From contig NZ_CBDDJZ010000002.1 in assembly GCF_965229915.1 (NCBI RefSeq), positions 124,001 through 188,000 of the forward strand: a DNA stretch of 64,000 nt. The letters run 5' to 3'. Below, one piece after another: positions 44,756 to 52,062 of the stretch. Source of the stretch: Marinoscillum sp965229915. Lineage in GTDB: Bacteria > Bacteroidota > Bacteroidia > Cytophagales > Cyclobacteriaceae. The first letter of the stretch is position 1. Each line of letters starts with the position of its first letter. Both the position numbers and the translations under genes were made by a program. Under the pieces are notes generated by a model. The model searched no databases. It was not told the origin of the DNA and was given only the letters and a program-made list of their open reading frames with translations.

Positions 44756-44951
44756 CGACTGGTGTACTTCCAGCCGTCTGGCAAAAGCTGCCTGTGAGAG
44801 ATTCCTTTGCTGTCGGACATGGATGAAAATTTTTGAACAGACGGTTTGCATAGGCGTAATAGTTAGTTAATACATCAATTTCAATTTTGTATTTGGTAAA
44901 CCGCCTGGTATTCCAAATATTGTTTAACAACGGAAACGGTCAACCCAATTT

Positions 44952-44987
44952 CATTAAAAAGCCATGCGTTTACCTGCCGGCAGGCAG
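44952..44987 (+). repeat. 36-bp direct repeat with CTGCCGGCAGGCAG, left copy
   Basis: Matches 46389-46424 at 30 of 36 positions, ending in an identical 14-mer CTGCCGGCAGGCAG. CCTGCCGGCAGG is itself a palindrome. Confidence 0.75.
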
Positions 44988-45010
44988 GTTTTGGATGATC
45001 TCATTGTCCT

Positions 45011-45127
45011 ATGCGTTTTGGATGTCATCATGGTTCCATGCGTTTTGATACCCCCTATCGGACTCATGCGTTTTAGTCGGAGTGGACGCTACCATGCGTA
45101 TGTGAATTGAGCTAACGCATTATGCGT
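45011..45127 (+). repeat. Phased ATGCGT motif array (period 27-28 bp)
   Basis: ATGCGT occurs at 45011, 45038, 45066, 45094 and 45122, i.e. steps of 27, 28, 28 and 28, with an outlier at 44964. The first three read ATGCGTTTT. Between the motifs the sequence is not conserved. It lies directly upstream of the gene at 45204. Confidence 0.65.
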
Positions 45128-45147
45128 AGCAGGAATATGCTTTTGGG

Positions 45148-45179
45148 TTGGTTACCAAAATCAATAAATGGGTAACCAA
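45148..45179. promoter_or_regulatory. Inverted repeat TTGGTTACC / GGTAACCAA before the 45204 gene
   Basis: Perfect 9-bp arms (45148-45156, 45171-45179) with 14-base spacing, ending 24 bases before the start codon; AATGGGTA also recurs just after it. Candidate operator or a 5' hairpin. Confidence 0.45.
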
Positions 45180-45203
45180 ATCATATAATGGGTATTAGTC
45201 CTT

Positions 45204-46055
45204 ATGAGAGTTTATGATGAGACAAATACGTTCAGAAGAGGAATGGCATCTAGCTTGGGCAAGTCAGAAGATTCGAAAGCAATAGCCAGACAAAGACCAC
45301 CAATTCAGCTCATGATGTCCTCTGATGATAATCAAAAGGATCAAAAGAATGATTCTAATACAGCTGTTACCAATAGTCCGCCTACAGTAGATCAAATTAA
45401 ACCAAAAGTTCGTGAGTTGTGTGAAAAACAATTAGGGAGGATGATTAATGCTCCAAAGAATATTAGGCGATTCCAAGCAAATGGTGAGACCATTGACTTT
45501 TATTTTCCGGAAGATCCAGCTTCAGCTATCCTCTCAAAAGAGCTTAATACCCAGATAATTGTTCATGAGTTTAGATTGCACCTTCATGGGGCTCGCCCTG
45601 GCCCTGCGGGAAATGAGGACAGAGCACAGTTTCAATCAACTAATGGTTATCATTTTGGCAGAGCATGGATCAAATGGTCAATCGGAACGGAAGGTGAGGT
45701 ACAAACTGAAGAATTAACTAGAGATCAAGTCCATGTCCAGTTGGAAACGTATTTAGCTCACATGTACGGTTCTGGTAGAGAAAGCAAACAACAAATGACT
45801 TTGGAGCAGTTGATTGATTTGATAACATCAACAGAGCCCACCCCTAAATACCATACCGATTATAAAGTGACGACTTTTGACTGGAATGCTATGGAAGATC
45901 AGATTAGGGCTAGTTTGAAAGAAGACGGAAGCCTTTCTGTCAAGTATACTATTGGAGGCTCTAAAGTTTCGCTAAATGCTGAGAGTTTGGCACGGATACA
46001 AGATGTAGTTAGTGCCAAATTGAATTTAAAGAATTCCAGTGATAAAAAAACTTAA
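45204..46055 (+). CDS. Leader-bearing protein of unknown function (possible secreted effector)
   Basis: 283 aa. No Sec signal. Near the N-terminus is SKAIARQRPPIQLMMSSDD, resembling the 'QRxPIQLM' leader region found before variable C-terminal domains in Bacteroidota and cyanobacterial effector-like proteins. A polar linker (residues about 40-60) precedes a single compact domain of unknown type containing VHEFRLHLHGARPGPAGNE and NGYHFGRAWIKW. No catalytic family recognised. Lies in a cassette bracketed by direct repeats (44634/44952 and 46389/46429). Confidence 0.65.
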   Translation: MRVYDETNTFRRGMASSLGKSEDSKAIARQRPPIQLMMSSDDNQKDQKNDSNTAVTNSPPTVDQIKPKVRELCEKQLGRMINAPKNIRRFQANGETIDFYFPEDPASAILSKELNTQIIVHEFRLHLHGARPGPAGNEDRAQFQSTNGYHFGRAWIKWSIGTEGEVQTEELTRDQVHVQLETYLAHMYGSGRESKQQMTLEQLIDLITSTEPTPKYHTDYKVTTFDWNAMEDQIRASLKEDGSLSVKYTIGGSKVSLNAESLARIQDVVSAKLNLKNSSDKKT

Positions 46056-46081
46056 GAGTTAAGAACCAGTTGAGATTGGAT

Positions 46082-46324
46082 CTAGAGATTCCAATCATGA
46101 TCTATCCAGTCAGTGTCTTGCAATTCACTCCCAGGAGGATCTTCCTCTAAGCCATTCATGTATATGACCCCAACAATGGCCATTACGGTAATAACCAGCC
46201 ATATAATTCCATGAACTTCTGGTTGAGTGCTTTTGAGAGCATTGATTGAGCCCCAAAACAAACCGGATATTGATCCAAGTATGGCTCCAATTACCATCAA
46301 ACCTAATATTCTAAGTATTAACAT
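46082..46324 (-). CDS. Small two-TM membrane protein
   Basis: 80 aa with two hydrophobic segments (ILRILGLMVIGAILGSISGL and IIWLVITVMAIVGVIYM) and an acidic tail (EEDPPGSELQDTDWIDHD). Convergent with the leader-bearing gene, inside the same repeat-bracketed cassette. It could be an immunity or anchor protein, but nothing in the sequence proves it. Confidence 0.5.
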   Translation of the reverse strand: MLILRILGLMVIGAILGSISGLFWGSINALKSTQPEVHGIIWLVITVMAIVGVIYMNGLEEDPPGSELQDTDWIDHDWNL

Positions 46325-46388
46325 AGGCTCGTTTGTTCAAAGCTCGTGCCAGTTTAAATAAGATACAGAAAAAAGCCTGGTCGATTTC

Positions 46389-46424
46389 TATTAAAAAGTC
46401 ATAGGCTTATCTGCCGGCAGGCAG
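46389..46424 (+). repeat. 36-bp direct repeat with CTGCCGGCAGGCAG, right copy
   Basis: Right partner of 44952-44987. Confidence 0.75.
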
Positions 46425-46428
46425 ACTC

Positions 46429-46443
46429 AGGCCATTATATAAC
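46429..46443 (+). repeat. 15-bp direct repeat AGGCCATTATATAAC, right copy
   Basis: Right partner of 44634-44648, 48 bases before the SIR2 gene. Confidence 0.75.
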
Positions 46444-46491
46444 ATCTCAAAAAATGGTATATTGAATACCATATAACTCACCAACCTTGTT

Positions 46492-48528
46492 ATGAGACCA
46501 AAAGCAACAGTGTTTATTGGAAACGGATTCACCATCTCATTAAGTCATCAACTAAATTTTACTGATTGGCATGAAACATCCAAAATTCTACCCCCTCCAA
46601 ATTGGATGCAAATTCCTGAAAATGAGGATATTGGATCAGGCGGTCCAATTTGGACTTCACAGGAATTCCCAGAATTGTGGGAGCTTGAGAAGCGACTTTC
46701 TAAGGCCAATAATGGTAATAGTGTCAACTTTTATCAATTATGTGAGGAAGTCTTAAAACAAGGCAAAACGTTAAAAATCAATCACGGCAGTAAAGAATAT
46801 TCATTCAGCACTGATGATGTGGGATATCAAATCAGAAAGTATTTATGGGAATACTTTTATCGGCTAGAAGAAAGGTTTTCCTCAGAAATACAGGAAGATT
46901 CAGGATTTGAACAATATTTCAGTAGTGAAGCCAAAAAACTTTCCTACAACCTATATAAGAAAACTGCCTCATGGAAATTGATCTATGCTTTAAAGGAAAT
47001 GAGCCAAGCCTGGGACCTTACTTTGGTCTCGTATAATTATGACAAATATTTAGAATCAATTCTAGAGGCCCATGGCTGCCAATTGGTTTACCAAAATCCA
47101 TACGACGAAAATGAGTTGGAAGAGCTTCTTATCGATAAAATACGTGTGCTTCACATACACGGCACTTTAGCCACTCAAATGAATCCAACAGAGCGAAACA
47201 CTCAACAAACCGAATTTACCGGCAATCTGGATGATCAAAGGCAACTTAAGTTATTTTTCCCATCAAGACGACCTGCTCCAGAGTTTCCGGATTTGGTGCC
47301 GCCTGGCCATTCTGAAGAACATTTGGTCAGTAAGTTTTCAAATTTCAGAGGCTTTATTCAGAAGCTCATTGAGCGCTCCGATGTTATAGGAAGCATAGGT
47401 TTCTCTGGGGCGTCACCAGATGATACAGAACTCAAGGCCATCCTATCTTTTGCTCGAAATAGTGTGAAAACATTCTGTATTGGTCTTGAAGATGAATTGA
47501 AGAAAACTATTTCCTATCAAGAGTTGAGCAAATTGAATGGTGATGGTCATGTGGCATTTGATATCAGTAAAGTGGATGATTTTCTTCAATGGTCAAAAAA
47601 CCAATTTGCAGATTACTTTAGTCCAGAAGGCATTGAGGAAAACCTTCCCAACTTGAATTTTGGAGAATTATTCATAGTTATTATGCACCTTATCGGCCAA
47701 GGTGATTTTGACACAACAAGACGATTGGTTAATATATTGGAGGGAGATGATAATCTTGGTGGAAATCGTTTATTGACAATTAGAAATTATATAGAAGCTG
47801 AATTATACCGTCAAGGTGGAAATCCACAAATGGCTCAACAACATTACCTCCAAGCATTAGACATGATAGACGAAGAGGAAAGGCGAGCTGCTGTTCATAT
47901 TAAACTGAAAATTTGTGATTGCTATCACAAACTTGTTATGACTGATGAGAGCCAGCCAATTCTTAATAGCATTGAGGGCCTAATTCGTGAATTCACAAAT
48001 AGTAAAGAAGAGTCAGAATTCTTCTACTGCAAGGCTGATAGTGCCATACTAAAAGGTGATTTAAGAACAGCTCTCACCTATTTCAAAAAAAATTTCGATT
48101 CCAATATTAACAGAAAAGATTGGTTGAACGCAGCACTGTCGAGCATGCGTATATCAACTTGCCTCTACCATCAACAAGCGTTTGAAGATGCGATAACATG
48201 GCTAGATCGAGCAATGGAATTATACATACTTGAAAGAAACAATAAAGGAATTGGAATGGTCTTAAGTACCCGGGCTCATTACATGTCTGACCATAATCAC
48301 AATCTTGAATTGGCTGAAGAGTTCTGTCAGCAAGCAATAGACGTGTTACGTGACTCCTTAGATGAATTAGTCAAAGCCAAATTTATCTATGCAAAAGTAT
48401 TGAAAGCCTCCAATAGAATCGAGGAGGCCTTAATTCAAATCAATGAAGTCATTGAAATTTGTTCTGAATCTAACTTTGATTTGATTTTAAGAGTAGCATT
48501 GGAGTTTCAACAGGAACTAAATGCTTAA
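46492..48528 (+). CDS. SIR2-like NADase-type protein with C-terminal TPR repeats (candidate anti-phage defence)
   Basis: 678 aa. The N-terminal half is a SIR2-like Rossmann domain: FIGNGFTISLS (residues 8-18), LVSYNYDKYLES, RVLHIHGTLA and IGSIGFSGASPDDTELKA. The second half (about 395-675) is a run of TPR-like helix pairs (for example LKGDLRTALTYFKKNFDS, QQAFEDAITWLDRAMELY). SIR2 domains fused to sensor repeats deplete NAD+ on phage infection in known defence systems; that role is inferred here. Single gene beside the restriction-like operon. Confidence 0.82.
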   Translation: MRPKATVFIGNGFTISLSHQLNFTDWHETSKILPPPNWMQIPENEDIGSGGPIWTSQEFPELWELEKRLSKANNGNSVNFYQLCEEVLKQGKTLKINHGSKEYSFSTDDVGYQIRKYLWEYFYRLEERFSSEIQEDSGFEQYFSSEAKKLSYNLYKKTASWKLIYALKEMSQAWDLTLVSYNYDKYLESILEAHGCQLVYQNPYDENELEELLIDKIRVLHIHGTLATQMNPTERNTQQTEFTGNLDDQRQLKLFFPSRRPAPEFPDLVPPGHSEEHLVSKFSNFRGFIQKLIERSDVIGSIGFSGASPDDTELKAILSFARNSVKTFCIGLEDELKKTISYQELSKLNGDGHVAFDISKVDDFLQWSKNQFADYFSPEGIEENLPNLNFGELFIVIMHLIGQGDFDTTRRLVNILEGDDNLGGNRLLTIRNYIEAELYRQGGNPQMAQQHYLQALDMIDEEERRAAVHIKLKICDCYHKLVMTDESQPILNSIEGLIREFTNSKEESEFFYCKADSAILKGDLRTALTYFKKNFDSNINRKDWLNAALSSMRISTCLYHQQAFEDAITWLDRAMELYILERNNKGIGMVLSTRAHYMSDHNHNLELAEEFCQQAIDVLRDSLDELVKAKFIYAKVLKASNRIEEALIQINEVIEICSESNFDLILRVALEFQQELNA

Positions 48529-48734
48529 CGAGATAAGAGTTCATCAATGGCGATGATCTGGTCTTCCCGATACTTTCGCTGCAGTTTTAGCTCATCTATC
48601 TTGGCTTGCTGGAGTTGACCCACTTCTGTGATTGTCAATTCGCGAGTTAGATTTACACGAAGGCATGATGGAACCGACCTACGGCGCTCATTTGAAAATT
48701 TTTGCCTAAAAATCCTTTCTTGTGTAAATTCCAT
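48525..48734 (-). CDS. Hypothetical small charged protein, 69 aa
   Basis: From ATG at 48734 (MEFTQERIFRQKF). The C-terminal half is strongly helical and coiled-coil-like (VGQLQQAKIDELKLQRKYR). Divergent from the SEC-C gene with an 18-base gap, and its stop overlaps the SIR2 stop by 4 bp. Could be spurious; retained because the ORF continues cleanly between two gene ends. Confidence 0.4.
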   Translation of the reverse strand: MEFTQERIFRQKFSNERRRSVPSCLRVNLTRELTITEVGQLQQAKIDELKLQRKYREDQIIAIDELLSR

Positions 48735-48752
48735 AGAACAAACCCTGTCGTT

Positions 48753-48995
48753 ATGAAAAAAGTAGGTAGAAATGATCCTTGTCCCTGTGGCAGTGGCAAA
48801 AAGTACAAAAACTGTCATCTAGCTGATGAGAAGCGCAAAGAATTCAGCAACAAATCGCTTTTCTATATTGGGTTGCTCCTGGTTTTTCTGGCGATTGCTG
48901 CCTATAGCCTATTTGTATCCCAAAAATCCACCAGACCAGATGGACCGGCCCCCGCAGGCAAGGTGTGGTCAGAGGAACATGGACATTATCATTAA
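48753..48995 (+). CDS. SEC-C zinc-finger membrane protein, 80 aa
   Basis: Starts at the ATG at 48753 directly before the SEC-C motif GRNDPCPCGSGKKYKNCH (C-x-C-x8-C-H zinc site as in the SecA C-terminus), followed by one TM segment (LFYIGLLLVFLAIAAYSLFV) and a short tail ending HGHYH. The longer ORF from 48702 would put 17 unconserved residues in front. Function unknown; the zinc motif may bind ribosomes or SecB-like partners in homologues. Confidence 0.8.
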   Translation: MKKVGRNDPCPCGSGKKYKNCHLADEKRKEFSNKSLFYIGLLLVFLAIAAYSLFVSQKSTRPDGPAPAGKVWSEEHGHYH

Positions 48996-49071
48996 ATGGA
49001 CCAATGCTAACTTCATTTAATTGACAGATCTAGACCTTTGGATTCTCAACTTGGCTAACCAGCATAGGTGA

Positions 49072-51600
49072 ATGCGCGCTATCAACTTTCGAACTCTTGT
49101 TTTTATCCTAGTGCTGTGGCTGTCGTTCAGGGCACTAGCCCAGCGCGCAACCATTGATTCGCTAGAAGAGGCGCTGCAGACTGCCACAGACACCCTACAG
49201 GTAGATCTGCTGAATGAGCTGGCATTTGCCTATTGGGACTTTGACATTGAGAAGGCCTATGCCTACACCCGTGAGGGCCTAGCCCTGGCGAAATCATTGG
49301 ATCATCCACGGGGAATCGCCTATGCCCATACCAATATGGGGATCTATCATTTGCACAAAGGGGAAAATGAACAGTCGCTGGCGTCCTACCAATCAGCACT
49401 TCGTGCGCTGGACAATCGGGTCTACCCGCGCTTCCCCTCCTACACCTTGTCGCGCATGGCTAACTACTACAGGCAGCTCAGTCACTACGATAGTGCACTT
49501 CACTATTACCAACTGGCACTGCTAAGTACCACACCCCATTCTCCAAAAGAGGTTACGGCGACCATCTACAGCAATATGGGTATTACCTACCTGGAGTTGG
49601 AACAATTTGATTCTGCACGGGCCTACATTCAGCGCTCATTGGTCCTAAGAGAAGCCTTAGGTAATCAAGCACTCATTGCCATGTCTTTGGGTGAAATGGG
49701 CAGACTGTTGATGAAGCTGGATCAATTCGATAGCTCCGCATACTATCTCGATCAGGTCCAATCCATCGGAGAAGCTTATCTCCTACCCGAAATAAAGATA
49801 CTGCACGCGATCTATAGCGGTGAACTGGAAATGAAGCGGGGTAACTACATCAAGGCCATCGACCACCTAAAATCATCGCTCCTCCTGCTCAATGACTATG
49901 AATACATCCAATCCAAAACAAGAAGCCTCTACCTCCTGGGAAGTGTCTACATGGAACTGGGCTCATATGATGGGGCCATTGAGAACCTCTTAGAGGCGGA
50001 ATCATTCAACAGGACCATCAACAACCAAAAATTGGCTGCTGAAATCAACCTGGACCTGGGGTATGTATGCTATTATCAAAAGAATCCGGACAAAGCGTTG
50101 CAATATGCGGAATTGGCCAAGCAGCAATTCCGGGAAATCGGATTGGAACGACATGAAGCGATAACCCACAATTTGATGGGTCTGATCGAACTGTATAACA
50201 AAAACTATGACACTTCTGAAAGTCACTTTAACCTGGCCCTGGAAACCTACAGGCAACTGGGCTATCAAAAAGGACAGGCTTACGTCCTATTCAACAAGTC
50301 CCTGATTTACCAACAGCAAGGTAAATTGGAACTGGTGATGAAGATTCAGATGCAATCCCTGGCGATCGAAGAGGAGCTCGGCAACATCCCTGGGATGATT
50401 ATCTCTTACAATTCACTGGGAGAGTTGTTTCTACTCATGAAGCAATTTGATGCGGCCGAAAAGCAGTTATTGAAGGCACAGGCTTTAATCGAAAAACACC
50501 CGGCCATTTCGTACGAACAAAAGAATAACACTTTGTTTGCCCAACTGTATGCTGCCAGGTCCGATTACCAAAAAGCGTATGAATACCTAATCCGGAGCAA
50601 GCAGAATGCTGACAGTCTCTATTCGCTTAGTAGTCTGACCAAATCACTGGAATTAAGCGCCATTCATGAGCTGGAAAAAAAGGAGCTGGAAATTGAAAGT
50701 TTGAATAAGGAAAGGGCATCCAAAAATTTCGAACTAAAGAGCAATGAAAATCAGCTGAGACTCCAGCAGTTGATCATCTACCTGGCTGGTGGTACCCTCT
50801 TCTTTTTCGCCCTGTTGACGCTCTTTCTGGTTAGAGCCATCAAGAAATTGCGAAGGACACAAAAGGAATTGATCAAAGCAGAAAAGCGCGGCTCTTTGGC
50901 CATACTCATTGGGGGCCTGGGTCACGAATTAAACAATCCATTGAATTACATACAGGGAGGCATAGAGATGTTAAAAGCCTCCCGAAGCTTCGGGACGAAT
51001 TGGACGGAGGAAGAACAAAAATCCCTGGAAATCATCCATGAAGGCATTTCGAGAACTAGTGAAATCGTTAAACTGCTAAACACCTTTCAGCGGAAAAACG
51101 AATCGATAGTTCAGCCATGCGATTTAAATCGGATTGTTTCGGATAGCCTCGATGAGTTGCAGGAGGTAATTCCAGATACCATTAAGGTAAACTATGTCCC
51201 GCACTCGGAAGCTACCGTCGTTGATGGTAACCCCAGCGATCTCAAGCGACTCTTTACGGAACTGATCAAAAATAGTCTTCAGGCGATTCCACACGAGGGT
51301 GAGATTTGGATTCATATCCGGCCGCACAAGCGGCAATACCGTGTTGACATTATAGATAATGGATTGGGAATTGACGAGCAAAACCTGGCCCTCCTGGAGA
51401 ATCCATTTTTCACCACCAAAGACCCGGGACAAGGCAAAGGACTAGGACTTTCGCTGGTGGATTATATACTCAACGAACACGAAGGCACTATCCAATTTGA
51501 TTCTTCCAAAGGAACAGGTACCCAAGGTACAGGTACCGTAGGTACAGGTACAACTGCCACGGTCACTTTGCCCAAATCCACCACTCGTACTTCGTCCTAA
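49072..51600 (+). CDS. TPR-containing sensor histidine kinase
   Basis: 842 aa. Signal peptide (residues 1-23, ending RALAQ), then about ten TPR units to residue 500 in the periplasm, a TM segment (LIIYLAGGTLFFFALLTLFL), a short coiled coil, and a kinase core: H618 in GHELNNPLNYIQGG, N-box LIKNSLQAI, DNGLGI and GKGLGLSLVDYIL. A membrane sensor kinase without receiver domain; its response regulator is not adjacent. Near the C-terminus a 15-bp tandem repeat adds GTGTQ-GTGTV-GTGTT before ATVTLPKS. Confidence 0.92.
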   Translation: MRAINFRTLVFILVLWLSFRALAQRATIDSLEEALQTATDTLQVDLLNELAFAYWDFDIEKAYAYTREGLALAKSLDHPRGIAYAHTNMGIYHLHKGENEQSLASYQSALRALDNRVYPRFPSYTLSRMANYYRQLSHYDSALHYYQLALLSTTPHSPKEVTATIYSNMGITYLELEQFDSARAYIQRSLVLREALGNQALIAMSLGEMGRLLMKLDQFDSSAYYLDQVQSIGEAYLLPEIKILHAIYSGELEMKRGNYIKAIDHLKSSLLLLNDYEYIQSKTRSLYLLGSVYMELGSYDGAIENLLEAESFNRTINNQKLAAEINLDLGYVCYYQKNPDKALQYAELAKQQFREIGLERHEAITHNLMGLIELYNKNYDTSESHFNLALETYRQLGYQKGQAYVLFNKSLIYQQQGKLELVMKIQMQSLAIEEELGNIPGMIISYNSLGELFLLMKQFDAAEKQLLKAQALIEKHPAISYEQKNNTLFAQLYAARSDYQKAYEYLIRSKQNADSLYSLSSLTKSLELSAIHELEKKELEIESLNKERASKNFELKSNENQLRLQQLIIYLAGGTLFFFALLTLFLVRAIKKLRRTQKELIKAEKRGSLAILIGGLGHELNNPLNYIQGGIEMLKASRSFGTNWTEEEQKSLEIIHEGISRTSEIVKLLNTFQRKNESIVQPCDLNRIVSDSLDELQEVIPDTIKVNYVPHSEATVVDGNPSDLKRLFTELIKNSLQAIPHEGEIWIHIRPHKRQYRVDIIDNGLGIDEQNLALLENPFFTTKDPGQGKGLGLSLVDYILNEHEGTIQFDSSKGTGTQGTGTVGTGTTATVTLPKSTTRTSS
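51511..51555 (+). repeat. Three tandem 15-bp repeats inside the TPR kinase gene
   Basis: GGAACAGGTACCCAA, GGTACAGGTACCGTA and GGTACAGGTACAACT in frame, encoding GTGTQ, GTGTV and GTGTT. The repeat sits in the loop just after the kinase G2-box where homologues have a single G-x-G-T. Confidence 0.88.
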
Positions 51601-51750
51601 CCAGACTAAAAAGTTAAGAGTCATCGAGCAAATATTCACAAAGACTGGACATTGGATTTTAGGCTGGGCGAGTTATCGTCTGAACATACGGGGAAGTTGG
51701 TCTGCACCTGCCTGGGAAACGGTTGACACCTGCGGTAGAATCATTAAAAT

Positions 51751-51804
51751 GATACCTATCTAAAGTATTTGAGATAGGTATCTTAATGAATTATGATAGG
51801 TATC
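51751..51804. promoter_or_regulatory. Inverted repeat GATACCTATCT / AGATAGGTATC with a third half-site
   Basis: Perfect 11-bp arms (51751-51761, 51772-51782), 10-base loop, and a third copy GATAGGTATC at 51795-51804. Located between two convergent genes, so either a two-way terminator or a protein-binding site; the lack of a T tract on the + strand argues against a simple terminator. The rest of the gap 51601-52062 shows no gene. Confidence 0.45.
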
Positions 51805-52062
51805 GTTTATTAAAAAGATAGGAAGCAGAATGTAAGTTGGAGCCGGGCTTCTGTAAAGAGGTGAATAGCGTTATCTACTTCCTTTTGACCAGCTAAAAAG
51901 CTGCATAAATCGTTCCATATTCTTTAATTATGGATACTCAAATTCGGATTCGTGTGAACAAAAATAATTTAAAAAAAAGGTATTGGCTCATCCTGCAATA
52001 GCCATTTGCAAAGCTCCCTTATGGAGTGTGTGTTTTCGCATCAACAAACTCGCTAACTCAAT

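Noticed and set aside
44839..44860. A third transposon end near element B (AGACGG...GGCGTAAT)
   Set aside because: Only the short GGCGTAAT matches the terminal repeats; the GGTCTATACGGG core is missing and no target duplication is seen.
44667..44930. 87-aa minus-strand reading frame across element B
   Set aside because: It starts with TTG, and its sequence is explained by the hairpin element; no coding signature.
45011..45127. CRISPR array, because of the 27-28 bp spacing of ATGCGT
   Set aside because: Only six bases are conserved per unit, with no repeat of 20 bp or more, and no cas genes are nearby.
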